This document shows positions 1 through 8,290 of a stretch of DNA of 64,000 nucleotides, piece after piece. The stretch's first letter is position 1, and each line of letters begins with the position of its first letter. The DNA lies in the NCBI GenBank assembly GCA_002162955.1, contig MABD01000049.1, positions 1-64,000 of the forward strand. Reading direction: 5' to 3'. The notes under the pieces were generated by a model. The model was not told the origin of the DNA, ran no database searches, and was given only the letters and a program-made list of their open reading frames with translations. The position numbers and the translations under genes were made by a program. The DNA comes from Gammaproteobacteria bacterium 45_16_T64. GTDB taxonomy: Bacteria; Pseudomonadota; Gammaproteobacteria; Pseudomonadales; Ketobacteraceae.

Positions 1-61
1 AATCTATTTGAACGTAAAACCCTATCCGAGATACTCAAACCAGATCCGCCGAGATGTAAAA

Positions 62-89
62 AAAGCGAACCCCAAATGGGGCTCGCTTT
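62..89 (-). terminator. Stem-loop terminator downstream of the lipoprotein gene
   Basis: Arms AAAGCGA (62-68) and TCGCTTT (83-89) plus an inner CCCC/GGGG pair around AAAT. On the minus strand the hairpin is followed by a run of seven T, as expected for a rho-independent terminator of the minus-strand lipoprotein gene whose stop lies about 60 bases away. A second T-rich stretch (129-137) lies closer to the gene. Confidence 0.6.
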
Positions 90-148
90 ATGATCTCTAA
101 CTGTGGGACAGCAGTGGCTTTAGCGGCCTTTTTTTTGGGGTATACCTT

Positions 149-919
149 TTAGAAGCAACGCGTAGTATCTTTGATGGCCTGGTGATAGCTTGATCCATGC
201 TGCACTTCGTCGTGGTGTGAAGCTTTGATTACCCAGCCCAAGTTTAGCGGCGAATTCTTTTGTACCTGGTGAGAATTGTAGTTAGCGTCAAACATATAGC
301 TCATATTTGACGCTTTCGAACCTAGTTTATCATCCTTGTCCCAGAGTCCGGGCTGTGATGCATTTGTGCCTTTGAGCGTGTCGATAATATAGTAGGGCGA
401 ATCTGATTGATCGTAAATCAACACTTCTTTATCTGCATAGGTTAATACCGAGAACTGATGGTTTCCGCAAAAGGCGGGGAATTGGTAAGTACATTGGGTT
501 AGAGTGCCTGATTCCTTACCCCAAAAACTCTGCTTTTGAGTGCTTATATTGAAAGACAAAGGGTTGCAATGTATGTTCGCAATCTTTGCGATTTTTTCAA
601 TGACACCACCATTCCCATAGCGTTGAACATGCCCGCCGGAAGAGGGCCCTGAGCTGGGTAGAGAGCCTTTAGGTATACCTCCCTCGTAGGAGAAGTCTCC
701 CGACGCGGAAAACCCGCCCTCTGCATCTAAAGCAAACTCGGGGTCGGTAGTGAGCCCTTCTGGTGTGGATGGGTGAGGGTTGCGCGGGCTGCCACCTCCG
801 ATAGTGCGATAGGCACCGTCATCAACAATGGTATTGCTACTGCACCCACTGGTCAAAAAGATGAGTAGTGTGGCAATGATGCCTGTTACGATAAAAGGTC
901 TTGGCTCTATTAGGGTCAT
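149..919 (-). CDS. Unrecognised secreted lipoprotein, 256 aa
   Basis: I do not recognise the family. The N-terminus has a hydrophobic stretch (about residues 10-22) ending in T-S-G-C with Cys26, a plausible lipobox, so the product is probably a lipid-anchored envelope protein. Residues about 30-100 are Gly/Pro/Ser-rich and look disordered. The C-terminal 150 residues look folded and carry four further cysteines (in HCN, QCTY, FCGN and the terminal RCF) that could form disulfides in the periplasm. It lies divergent to the type VI secretion operon, about 220 bases from tssA, so it may share a control region. Its length and sequence do not look like TssJ, the T6SS lipoprotein. Function unknown. 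Confidence 0.7.
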   Translation of the reverse strand: MTLIEPRPFIVTGIIATLLIFLTSGCSSNTIVDDGAYRTIGGGSPRNPHPSTPEGLTTDPEFALDAEGGFSASGDFSYEGGIPKGSLPSSGPSSGGHVQRYGNGGVIEKIAKIANIHCNPLSFNISTQKQSFWGKESGTLTQCTYQFPAFCGNHQFSVLTYADKEVLIYDQSDSPYYIIDTLKGTNASQPGLWDKDDKLGSKASNMSYMFDANYNSHQVQKNSPLNLGWVIKASHHDEVQHGSSYHQAIKDTTRCF

Positions 920-1138
920 TGCGTGAGTTCCTCTTAATTATTGGATTGTGCAACTTACTGCACATCATTGTGTGCGTAGGACATAGACACTTACGGAGGA
1001 AGTTTTTCGGATAAATCATACCTGGAAACTATTTTTCTTATATTCCTTTCCAAAATATCCATTTTTTTGCGCACCCCCTGTCTCTATATGCAAGAAGTTG
1101 CACACTTCGAACTATCTGGTTTAGGGGCCTCTTACAAA

Positions 1139-2731
1139 ATGTCAGATCTTATTAGTCAATATGAATCGCTAGGAAGCGAGCCGATTGCGGGGGATAAGCC
1201 CGGCGGTGAAAATGTGCGCCTAGAAGAGCCTTTTGAAGCGATTGAGCGGGAAATCGCAAAATTGGATGCTTTAACTGGGGATGATTGGGTTCGTTGGGAA
1301 GACGTTATATCCATTGGTGAAGATATGCTTACCAATACCTCCAAGGACCTTCTTGTTGCCTGTTATATCACTAGAGCACGCTGTGAATCCGATATGCTGG
1401 GTGGTTTAGAAGCTGGCCTAACACTCATGCTCAAGATGGTGGAGAATTTTTGGGATGTATGTTTTCCCCCAAAAAAACGTATGCGAGGAAGAGCTGCTGC
1501 GTTTGACTGGATTGTAGAACGGGTGGCTCCGGTAGTGGAGGAACTCACCCCTGCTGCTGCTGAATTTGAACAAATCAAGAAGCTACAAACACTGGTCCTG
1601 TCTCTCGATAGCACACTTGTGGAATTGATGGGAGACAATGCACCTGCTCTGAACGAACTGTCTAGGGTATTCAAACGGCATATAGCTTCTCTTAATGCTG
1701 AACATAATGAAACACAGCGTAAAATCGAGGAAGCTAAGCCAAAGGCTGTTGCTCCAGTGCGTAGTTCCGCTAGTGCTAGTAGTAGTCCTGCCGGAGCTAC
1801 TTTACCGACGTCCATATCAACGGAACGGGATTTGCAAAATCTATATCGGATGTGCCAGGAGAGTTTGCGCAGTGCAGGGCAGTATCTTAGAGGGCAGAAA
1901 ATATCAGATGCAGAATCCTATCGCATTAATCGTTTTCTTACTTGGTTGGGTATCAATCAGTTGCCACCGGATGTGGCAGGAAAAACTCAACTACGTCCCT
2001 TGTCGAAGGAGAAGATGCAGGTATATGACGCTATGCTCGCTGAGAAGAAGTATGCGGAAGCAATACCTGAAATAGAGAATAGTTTGTCTAGAGCACCGTA
2101 TTGGCTTGATGGTCATAAAATTGTTGTGGATGCTCTAGATGAGCTGGGAGCAGAGGATGCTGCGACAGCAGTTAAGTCTGGCTTGCGTGATTTCGTCAAG
2201 CGACTCCCTAACGTGGTAAATCTACACTTCGTTGACGATACGCCTTTTGCTAATGATGAGACGCGCGCGTGGATAAATATGAGCGTGATGGCGGAGGATA
2301 CGAGTGGTGCAAATTTAGGTTTACCGATATCTGACACTAGTGAAGGTGAAAACTGGGAAGAAACTTATCATCAGGCATGTCTACTTATGAAAGAAAAGCA
2401 ACAGCGTGAAGCGTTGCAGCTCTTTCAAGATGGATGTGCTCGTTCATTATCGGTGAGAGAACAATCATTATGGCGGTATTACCAGGCTCGTTTTTGTTTT
2501 GAACATCAGAAACTTGATTTTGCAATTCCGCTTTTGGAAAGCCTGGATCGACAGTTAGTGGAACAAGGCGTTGAAAACTGGGAGCCAGGGGTCAGTACTA
2601 AAGTAATCGAATTATTGCTGAGGTGTTATCAGGCCTTAGGGGAAAAAGAGGTACCCAAGGAGCGGGTGGAACGTTTGCATGCACGACTTTGTCAGTACGA
2701 CCTGTCGCTTGCGTTTGATCTATCCAAATAA
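1139..2731 (+). CDS. tssA: Type VI secretion protein TssA (ImpA_N + VasJ-type C-terminus)
   Basis: TssA primes and caps assembly of the type VI secretion tail sheath at the baseplate in the cytoplasm. The N-terminal part (about residues 1-150) resembles the ImpA_N domain, including the stretch around FWDVCFPPKKRMRGRAAA. A Ser/Ala-rich linker follows (about residues 210-235), and the C-terminal half is helical and VasJ-like. The ATG at 1139 gives MSDLISQYES, which resembles family N-termini, and has AGGGG upstream. An in-frame start at 1067 would add 24 unlikely residues. The product is 530 aa, within the long TssA class. It is the first gene of a same-strand tss run; a terminator-like hairpin separates it from tssB. 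Confidence 0.88.
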   Translation: MSDLISQYESLGSEPIAGDKPGGENVRLEEPFEAIEREIAKLDALTGDDWVRWEDVISIGEDMLTNTSKDLLVACYITRARCESDMLGGLEAGLTLMLKMVENFWDVCFPPKKRMRGRAAAFDWIVERVAPVVEELTPAAAEFEQIKKLQTLVLSLDSTLVELMGDNAPALNELSRVFKRHIASLNAEHNETQRKIEEAKPKAVAPVRSSASASSSPAGATLPTSISTERDLQNLYRMCQESLRSAGQYLRGQKISDAESYRINRFLTWLGINQLPPDVAGKTQLRPLSKEKMQVYDAMLAEKKYAEAIPEIENSLSRAPYWLDGHKIVVDALDELGAEDAATAVKSGLRDFVKRLPNVVNLHFVDDTPFANDETRAWINMSVMAEDTSGANLGLPISDTSEGENWEETYHQACLLMKEKQQREALQLFQDGCARSLSVREQSLWRYYQARFCFEHQKLDFAIPLLESLDRQLVEQGVENWEPGVSTKVIELLLRCYQALGEKEVPKERVERLHARLCQYDLSLAFDLSK

Positions 2732-2773
2732 ATAGATGGCTATGTGCCGCGAATATAGCGCAGGTCAAAAATT

Positions 2774-2800
2774 GAAAAACTCAAGTAACTTGGGTTTTTC
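2774..2800 (+). terminator. Terminator-like hairpin between tssA and tssB
   Basis: Arms GAAAAACTCAAG (2774-2785) and CTTGGGTTTTTC (2789-2800) pair over 12 positions with one G-T wobble and a TAA loop; the right arm carries a T5 run. It could attenuate read-through from tssA into tssB or protect a processed 3' end. Confidence 0.5.
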
Positions 2801-2832
2801 CAACAATGAATATTCACAAAGAAGGGAATGTT

Positions 2833-3318
2833 ATGTCTAAAGATGCAACCGTTGCACCACAGGAACGAATCAATATCAAATATAAATCGGAATCTGGTGG
2901 TGCGTCAGATTCGGTTGAGCTTCCTCTCAAGTCATTAGTGTTAGGCGATTTCACGTTGCAGGAAGATGACAGAACCATTGAAGAGCGAAAGCCGATTAAT
3001 ATCGATAAAGAGAATTTTAACGATGTTCTTCGTAATCATAAAGTAGGTGTTGATATGACAGTGCCTAACCATTTTTCTTCTGAAGAAGATGCGGAGTTAG
3101 GTGTAAGTTTGAAGTTTGAGACCATTAAAGATTTCGGGCCAGAATCAGTGGCAAGGCAAGTCCCGGAACTTAATAGTCTGATGGAACTACGCGACGCGCT
3201 GGTAGCGTTAAAAGGACCGCTGGGTAATGTGCCTGCTTTCAGAAAGGCAATCGAATCAATACTTACCGATGACGAGCAAAAAGAGAAGTTATTGGGTGAA
3301 TTGAAGATTACTGAATAA
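2833..3318 (+). CDS. tssB: Type VI secretion contractile sheath small subunit TssB
   Basis: TssB (VipA/ImpB) pairs with TssC to build the contractile cytoplasmic sheath that drives the Hcp tube. The 161-aa product has the family pattern: an early RINIKYKSE segment, the LPLKSLVLGDFT strand, ERKPINIDKENFNDVL, and the helical L-MELRDALVALKGPLGN segment. I chose ATG 2833 because AAGGGA sits just upstream; an in-frame ATG at 2806 would add nine residues. tssC follows after 38 bases, the usual pairing, so the two are almost certainly co-translated. Confidence 0.93.
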   Translation: MSKDATVAPQERINIKYKSESGGASDSVELPLKSLVLGDFTLQEDDRTIEERKPINIDKENFNDVLRNHKVGVDMTVPNHFSSEEDAELGVSLKFETIKDFGPESVARQVPELNSLMELRDALVALKGPLGNVPAFRKAIESILTDDEQKEKLLGELKITE

Positions 3319-3356
3319 TAGCGCGAAAAATAATTGTTGAATACACGGAGATTAAT

Positions 3357-4844
3357 ATGAGTAGCCCAGAAAGAATGGTTCAAACGGGCGAGGCAGCACT
3401 AGAAGTTGAAGAAGGCTCCTTGCTAGACCAGATTGTTGCAAAAACAAAAATGCTACCATCTGACGATGGTTATGATGTCGCTAAGCGTGGTGTTGGTGCT
3501 TTTGTTGCTGAATTGTTACGTCCTGAAAATAAAGAAGAAAGAGTAAACAAAAATCTTGTTGATCGCATGATTGCTGAGTTAGATTCTCAGCTTGGCAAGC
3601 AGGTTGATGAGATTATGCATGATGATAATTTTCAAAAATTAGAATCGGCATGGCGTGGTCTTAAGTTATTTGTAGATCGAACTGACTTTGGTCAGAATAT
3701 AAAAATTGAGATGATTAACGCATCTAAAGAAGATCTATATGATGACTTTGAAGATGCTCCAGATGTGACGAAGTCTGGTTTATACAAGTTGGCATATACT
3801 GCCGAATACGGTCAGTTCGGTGGTGAGCCTGTTGGCGCTATCATCGCTAACTATGATTTTGGTCCAAATTCTGTAGATATGAAAACGCTGCAAAACGTTG
3901 CCGCAATATCGTCAGTCTCTCATGCACCGTTTTTTGCGGCAGCGGGTCCGAAATTCTTCGGCCTAGATGAATTTGACGGTCTGCCCAATTTGAAAGAATT
4001 GAGCTCGATTTTTGAAGGGCCTCAGTTTGCCAAATGGCGCAGTTTTAGAGAATCAGAAGATGCCAAATATGTTGGTTTGACTATGCCAAGATTCCTTCTT
4101 AGAGCACCTTATGATCCAGAAGATAATCCAATCAAAGGGTTCGATTATCGTGAAGATGTTTCCGGTAGCCATGAAGAATATTTGTGGGGAAATACAGCGT
4201 TTGCTCTGGCAACACGCTTACATGAGAGTTTTGCTAAGTATCGTTGGTGTCCGAATATTATTGGACCTCAAAGTGGTGGTGCTGTAGAAGACTTACCCGT
4301 TCATCTGTTTGAATCAATGGGTGAAATCGAAGCTAAAGTTCCAACTGAAGTGCTTATCTCCGACCGTCGTGAATTTGAACTTGCAGAGGAAGGCTTTATT
4401 CCCTTAACGATGCGTAAAGGTAGTGATAATGCTGCGTTTTTCTCAGCAAACTCCGTTCAGAAGCCTAAGTTCTTTGGTAATAATGAAGAAGCTAAACAAA
4501 AAGAGCTGAATTCACGTTTAAGTACGCAGCTTCCTTATATGTTTATCATTAACCGACTTGCACACTATCTTAAAGTGCTACAAAGAGAAAATATTGGTAC
4601 TTGGAAGGATCGTGTTGAGCTACAAAGAGAGTTGAATCAGTGGGTTTCTGGGTATGTAGCAGATCAGGAAAACCCGTCTGGTGAAGTAAGAAGTCGTCGA
4701 CCATTACGTTCAGCGATGGTTACCGTGAGTGATGTGGACGGTCAGCCAGGTATTTATAAGGTGGGTTTGCAGGTTAAGCCACACTTCAAGTACATGGGAG
4801 CGGATTTCGAACTTTCTCTTGTAGGAAAGCTAGAGAAGTCTTGA
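3357..4844 (+). CDS. tssC: Type VI secretion contractile sheath large subunit TssC
   Basis: TssC (VipB/ImpC) is the large sheath subunit. The 495-aa product matches the family in length and hallmark segments: LESAWRGLKLFVDRTDF (near residue 100), YDFGP, the HAPFFAAAGPKFFG segment, the FLLRAPYDPE stretch, WGNTAFALATRLHESF, and the C-terminal RRPLRSAMVTVSDV region. The ATG has CGGAG upstream. It follows tssB closely. No hcp gene lies between tssC and tssE, where many clusters carry one. Confidence 0.95.
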   Translation: MSSPERMVQTGEAALEVEEGSLLDQIVAKTKMLPSDDGYDVAKRGVGAFVAELLRPENKEERVNKNLVDRMIAELDSQLGKQVDEIMHDDNFQKLESAWRGLKLFVDRTDFGQNIKIEMINASKEDLYDDFEDAPDVTKSGLYKLAYTAEYGQFGGEPVGAIIANYDFGPNSVDMKTLQNVAAISSVSHAPFFAAAGPKFFGLDEFDGLPNLKELSSIFEGPQFAKWRSFRESEDAKYVGLTMPRFLLRAPYDPEDNPIKGFDYREDVSGSHEEYLWGNTAFALATRLHESFAKYRWCPNIIGPQSGGAVEDLPVHLFESMGEIEAKVPTEVLISDRREFELAEEGFIPLTMRKGSDNAAFFSANSVQKPKFFGNNEEAKQKELNSRLSTQLPYMFIINRLAHYLKVLQRENIGTWKDRVELQRELNQWVSGYVADQENPSGEVRSRRPLRSAMVTVSDVDGQPGIYKVGLQVKPHFKYMGADFELSLVGKLEKS

Positions 4845-4909
4845 AAGGAAATACAGGATTTGATCAAAGCTGGGTCATTAAATTGATTCAGCTTTACTCT
4901 GATGGCTGA

Positions 4910-5371
4910 GTGCAGGGACGCATTTTACGACGACAAGAAGTAGAAATCGATATTATGCATAGAGAGTTGAGTTTATTGGATCGTATTGAGCAGGAGGTGG
5001 TTCCAGGCAGCTACACAACTCAATTTGATCAAGATGCGCAATTGCGCAATGTGATTTCCAATGTTCAGCGCATGCTTAATGTTCGAGAGGGTAGCGTAAT
5101 GGCTTTGCCTAATTACGGAATGCCCGATTTTAACGATATTGTGAAGGAATTTCCGGATGCAATTAGTCGAATCCAGTTTGCGATTAGCCGTTTTATTGAT
5201 GCCTATGAGCCGAGATTGCATGCAGTCCAGGTCCACTATGTGCATGACTCAGATCAACCGCTATTACTGAAGTTCGTTATATCGGGAGAAATAAGAATAA
5301 ATGATAGGGTGTCGAAAGTGTCTTTTGATACCGTTCTTACGGGAGCCGGACAGGCAACCGTACGTGTTTAA
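4910..5371 (+). CDS. tssE: Type VI secretion baseplate protein TssE (gp25-like)
   Basis: TssE is the gp25-like wedge protein that couples the baseplate to the first sheath ring. The product shows the gp25/lysozyme-like pattern: SLLDRIEQE, LRNVISNVQRMLNVREGS, LPNYGMPDFNDI (the conserved NYG-PD segment) and a final beta-rich region. The start is uncertain: GTG 4910 gives 153 aa and ATG 4955 (MHRELSLLDRI) gives 138 aa; neither has a strong ribosome binding site. It lies 65 bases after tssC and 24 before tssF. Confidence 0.88.
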   Translation: MQGRILRRQEVEIDIMHRELSLLDRIEQEVVPGSYTTQFDQDAQLRNVISNVQRMLNVREGSVMALPNYGMPDFNDIVKEFPDAISRIQFAISRFIDAYEPRLHAVQVHYVHDSDQPLLLKFVISGEIRINDRVSKVSFDTVLTGAGQATVRV

Positions 5372-5395
5372 ATTGATTGATAGCAGATAGGTACT

Positions 5396-7183
5396 ATGGC
5401 GTTTAATAAGTATTTTCACGATGAATTGACTGCTATTCGCGAACTAGGAAAAGAGTTTGCGCAAAGGAATCCGAGAATAGCGCCGTTTTTGGCTGTTGAA
5501 GCGCAAGATCCAGATGTAGAGAGATTGTTAGAAGGCTTCGCATTTCTCACTGGACGTCTACGCCAAAAATTGGATGATGAACTTCCAGAGTTAACGCATT
5601 CTGTGATGAATCTTCTGTGGCCTAACTTTTTAAGGCCTATACCTTCCATGTCTATATTACAGTTCAAACCAATGCCTATTCTCACTGAAGGTCAGCGGAT
5701 TGAAAAAAATGTAGAAATTGATTCTGTGCCTGTTGATGGAACGGTTTGTCGATTTAGAACTTGTTACGATGTTCCTATTTATCCCCTTGAGATTACTCAC
5801 TTTGAAAGACAGGATCGTCCCTCCGGTACGTCTCTTAACTTGGTGTTAGGGCTGACATCAAATACTACGATCGATGAACTAACTATTGATTCATTACGTT
5901 TTTTTCTTCACGGCGAAGTCCATGTTGCTCAAGCTCTATACCTTTGGTTCAGCAGATATGTTGAGTCGGTTCGAATTAGTGGTATTGATGAACTCGATCA
6001 AGAAGTACCTTTGGCGGTATTGGGGCAAGAGGCAGTTGCCCCTGTGGGTTTTGCGGATGATGAAAGCCTCTTGCCTTATTCAGAACATACTTTCAAAGGT
6101 TATAGACTGATTCAAGAGTACTTTAGCTTGCCAGAAAAGTTCCATTTTATTGAATTAATCAACCTGGACGTCATACAGAAGACAATTGCTCAGCGGGATG
6201 ATTTAGAGGGTATCAAAGGGCTTAAATTCGATTTTTCCTTTTCTAGAGTCCTCGATAAACATGTTTCACCCAGTATCGATAACTTTCGTTTGTTTTGTAC
6301 ACCGATTGTTAATCTGTTTTCCCATGACGCGAAGCCGATTAGATTAGATCACCGGCGGACGGAATATCGTGTGTTACCTGAGGGTAGTGATCATCAGCAT
6401 TATGAGACTGTCTCAATTGATAAAGTAGAAGGGTGGGGGCATGAAGACCATCAGTGTCGTGAGTACAAACAGTTTGAGTCATTTGATCATGCGCATACGA
6501 TAAATGAGGCAGCCCAGCGAATGTACTATCGGCAGCGGCTAAAGTCTTCTGTCTCTGGATATGGTATCGATACTTATTTGGCGTTTGTTAATGATAATGA
6601 GGATGCAGTAATACCTCAGGCTGAGAGTATTTCAGTAAGTCTAACGTGCTCCAACCGTCATCTGCCGACCATGTTAGGTGTGGGAGATATTGGAGTCGCG
6701 ACAGGTGGAAGCCCTGAATACGCGGAATTTCATAATATTACCTACGTGACGCCTTCGTTTACGCCACCGCTCGATCAAGGCTTTCATTGGCGGCTCATTT
6801 CAAATATGTCACTGAACTATATGTCGTTATGTCACCTTGATACATTTAAGAGCATTCTTTCTACGTACGATTATCGTAGTTATTATGACCGCCAGCAGGC
6901 GCGCGCCAGCCAGCATCGACTAGATGGCGTTGATGCAATATCGGCAAGCAGTGAAGATCGTTTGTATCAAGGGGTCCCGATAAGAGGCATCAAAACTAAA
7001 GTTAAGATGAAAGAAAGCTGTTTTTCTAGTGAAGGGGATATGTATATTTTTGCTTCGATACTCAATGAATTTTTTTGTTTGTACGCGAGTATCAATTCAT
7101 TTCATCATATGGAATTGACTGGCGTCGAAAATGGAGAAATATACCGATGGCAGCCACGATTGGGCCAGCAGCCGGTTATATAA
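5396..7183 (+). CDS. tssF: Type VI secretion baseplate subunit TssF
   Basis: TssF (VasA/ImpG) forms the baseplate wedge with TssG, TssE and TssK. The 595-aa product begins with the typical YFHDELTAIRELGKEFAQ and continues with LLEGFAFLTGRLRQKLDDELPEL. It also contains the SMSILQFKP segment and the late GFHWRLISNMSLNYMSL segment. Length is normal for the family. It is followed three bases later by tssG, indicating translational coupling. Confidence 0.93.
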   Translation: MAFNKYFHDELTAIRELGKEFAQRNPRIAPFLAVEAQDPDVERLLEGFAFLTGRLRQKLDDELPELTHSVMNLLWPNFLRPIPSMSILQFKPMPILTEGQRIEKNVEIDSVPVDGTVCRFRTCYDVPIYPLEITHFERQDRPSGTSLNLVLGLTSNTTIDELTIDSLRFFLHGEVHVAQALYLWFSRYVESVRISGIDELDQEVPLAVLGQEAVAPVGFADDESLLPYSEHTFKGYRLIQEYFSLPEKFHFIELINLDVIQKTIAQRDDLEGIKGLKFDFSFSRVLDKHVSPSIDNFRLFCTPIVNLFSHDAKPIRLDHRRTEYRVLPEGSDHQHYETVSIDKVEGWGHEDHQCREYKQFESFDHAHTINEAAQRMYYRQRLKSSVSGYGIDTYLAFVNDNEDAVIPQAESISVSLTCSNRHLPTMLGVGDIGVATGGSPEYAEFHNITYVTPSFTPPLDQGFHWRLISNMSLNYMSLCHLDTFKSILSTYDYRSYYDRQQARASQHRLDGVDAISASSEDRLYQGVPIRGIKTKVKMKESCFSSEGDMYIFASILNEFFCLYASINSFHHMELTGVENGEIYRWQPRLGQQPVI

Positions 7184-7186
7184 TCC

Positions 7187-8236
7187 ATGAATATATTGGA
7201 AGGTATTATTACTGAAGAGGGTATTAGCGACATAGGGGCTTCTGATCAGAGCGCCGATCTGTCCGCGTTTCATGAAGCAAAGAAGTATTCTTTTTTTCAG
7301 ATTAACCAACTACTACATCGCTACATCAGCAAGAGAAATGCACCCGGCCACAGCACTTCAAACCTAAATAGCCTTAATTTTAACCGGCAGCATACAATAC
7401 GATATAAGGCTAATCCTTCTCTTAGTTTTCCGTCATCCGATATTCAGAACATTCGGTTATGGCATGAATCCGATAAAGAGTACGCAGAGGTTGTAGTTAA
7501 TTTCATGGGCTTGTTTGGTCCTTCATCACCGCTACCCGCATTTTTTACTGAACGAATTCTTCATGCCGACCCAGGTGATACATCGGTACAAGATTTTTTG
7601 GATCTGTTTAATCATCGCGTATTGGATCTCCTGCAGAGAGTATGGGAGAAATATCGTTATTATCAATGTTATGAGAAAGGGCAGGATACCTTTAGCCAAT
7701 GGATGTTCTCGTTGATTGGCATTTCTCATGTGGAGTTGAGTGAGTATAGCGATTTAAAGTGGGAGCGATTAATGCCCTATGCAGGACTTATCGCTATGAA
7801 AGTTACCAATGTCGAAAAAGTATCGAAAATAATAGAGGGGTATTTTGGCATTAGTAACGTACAAATCGAACAATGTGTTCTGCGAGAGGTAATGATTAGC
7901 GATGATCAGATTAATCGTATGGGCATTGTTAATTGCGCGATGGGAGATGATTTAGTACTGGGAGAAAGTGTATTGGATCGAATGGGTAAGATTAGGATTA
8001 ACATACTTGATCTGAGTGTTCCCCAGTTTACTGATTTTCTTCCCTCTGGAGAATCCAATCAGCCTCTTCAGCAGTTGATCAAGTTTCTAATGACAGATCA
8101 ATTTGATGTGGAGATACGTATACAAGCCAAAGGTGGGGCCCATATTGGTTCTACTATGGGGGATAATGCAATGATGGGCTGGAATACTTGTCTTGGGGAG
8201 CCGGAGGAAAATGAGAGTTACGATGCAATTATCTAG
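7187..8236 (+). CDS. tssG: Type VI secretion baseplate subunit TssG
   Basis: TssG (VasB/ImpH) is the TssF partner in the baseplate wedge. The 349-aa product shows FFQINQLLHRY, the RYKANPSLSFPSSDI segment, NFMGLFGPSSPLPAFFTE (the conserved GL-GPSS-LP motif) and the DFLDLFNHRVLDLLQRVW helix. It is the last recognisable structural T6SS gene here. tssH, tssJ, tssK, tssL and tssM do not follow; a sigma-54 activator gene starts 54-87 bases downstream, depending on its start codon. Confidence 0.93.
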   Translation: MNILEGIITEEGISDIGASDQSADLSAFHEAKKYSFFQINQLLHRYISKRNAPGHSTSNLNSLNFNRQHTIRYKANPSLSFPSSDIQNIRLWHESDKEYAEVVVNFMGLFGPSSPLPAFFTERILHADPGDTSVQDFLDLFNHRVLDLLQRVWEKYRYYQCYEKGQDTFSQWMFSLIGISHVELSEYSDLKWERLMPYAGLIAMKVTNVEKVSKIIEGYFGISNVQIEQCVLREVMISDDQINRMGIVNCAMGDDLVLGESVLDRMGKIRINILDLSVPQFTDFLPSGESNQPLQQLIKFLMTDQFDVEIRIQAKGGAHIGSTMGDNAMMGWNTCLGEPEENESYDAII

Positions 8237-8290
8237 ATCTTGCCATTCGAAAGTGGCATTTTCCTTACATGCTGGTTGTCTACGTAGTAG

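Noticed and set aside
149-919. Lipoprotein as TssJ of the T6SS
   Set aside because: TssJ is shorter with a transthyretin-like fold directly after the lipobox; this protein has a long disordered stalk and is on the opposite strand.
920-1138. Sigma-54 promoter for the T6SS operon
   Set aside because: I scanned both strands for GG-N10-GC with a TGGCA/TTGC context and found none; a sigma-70 promoter is possible but not clear.
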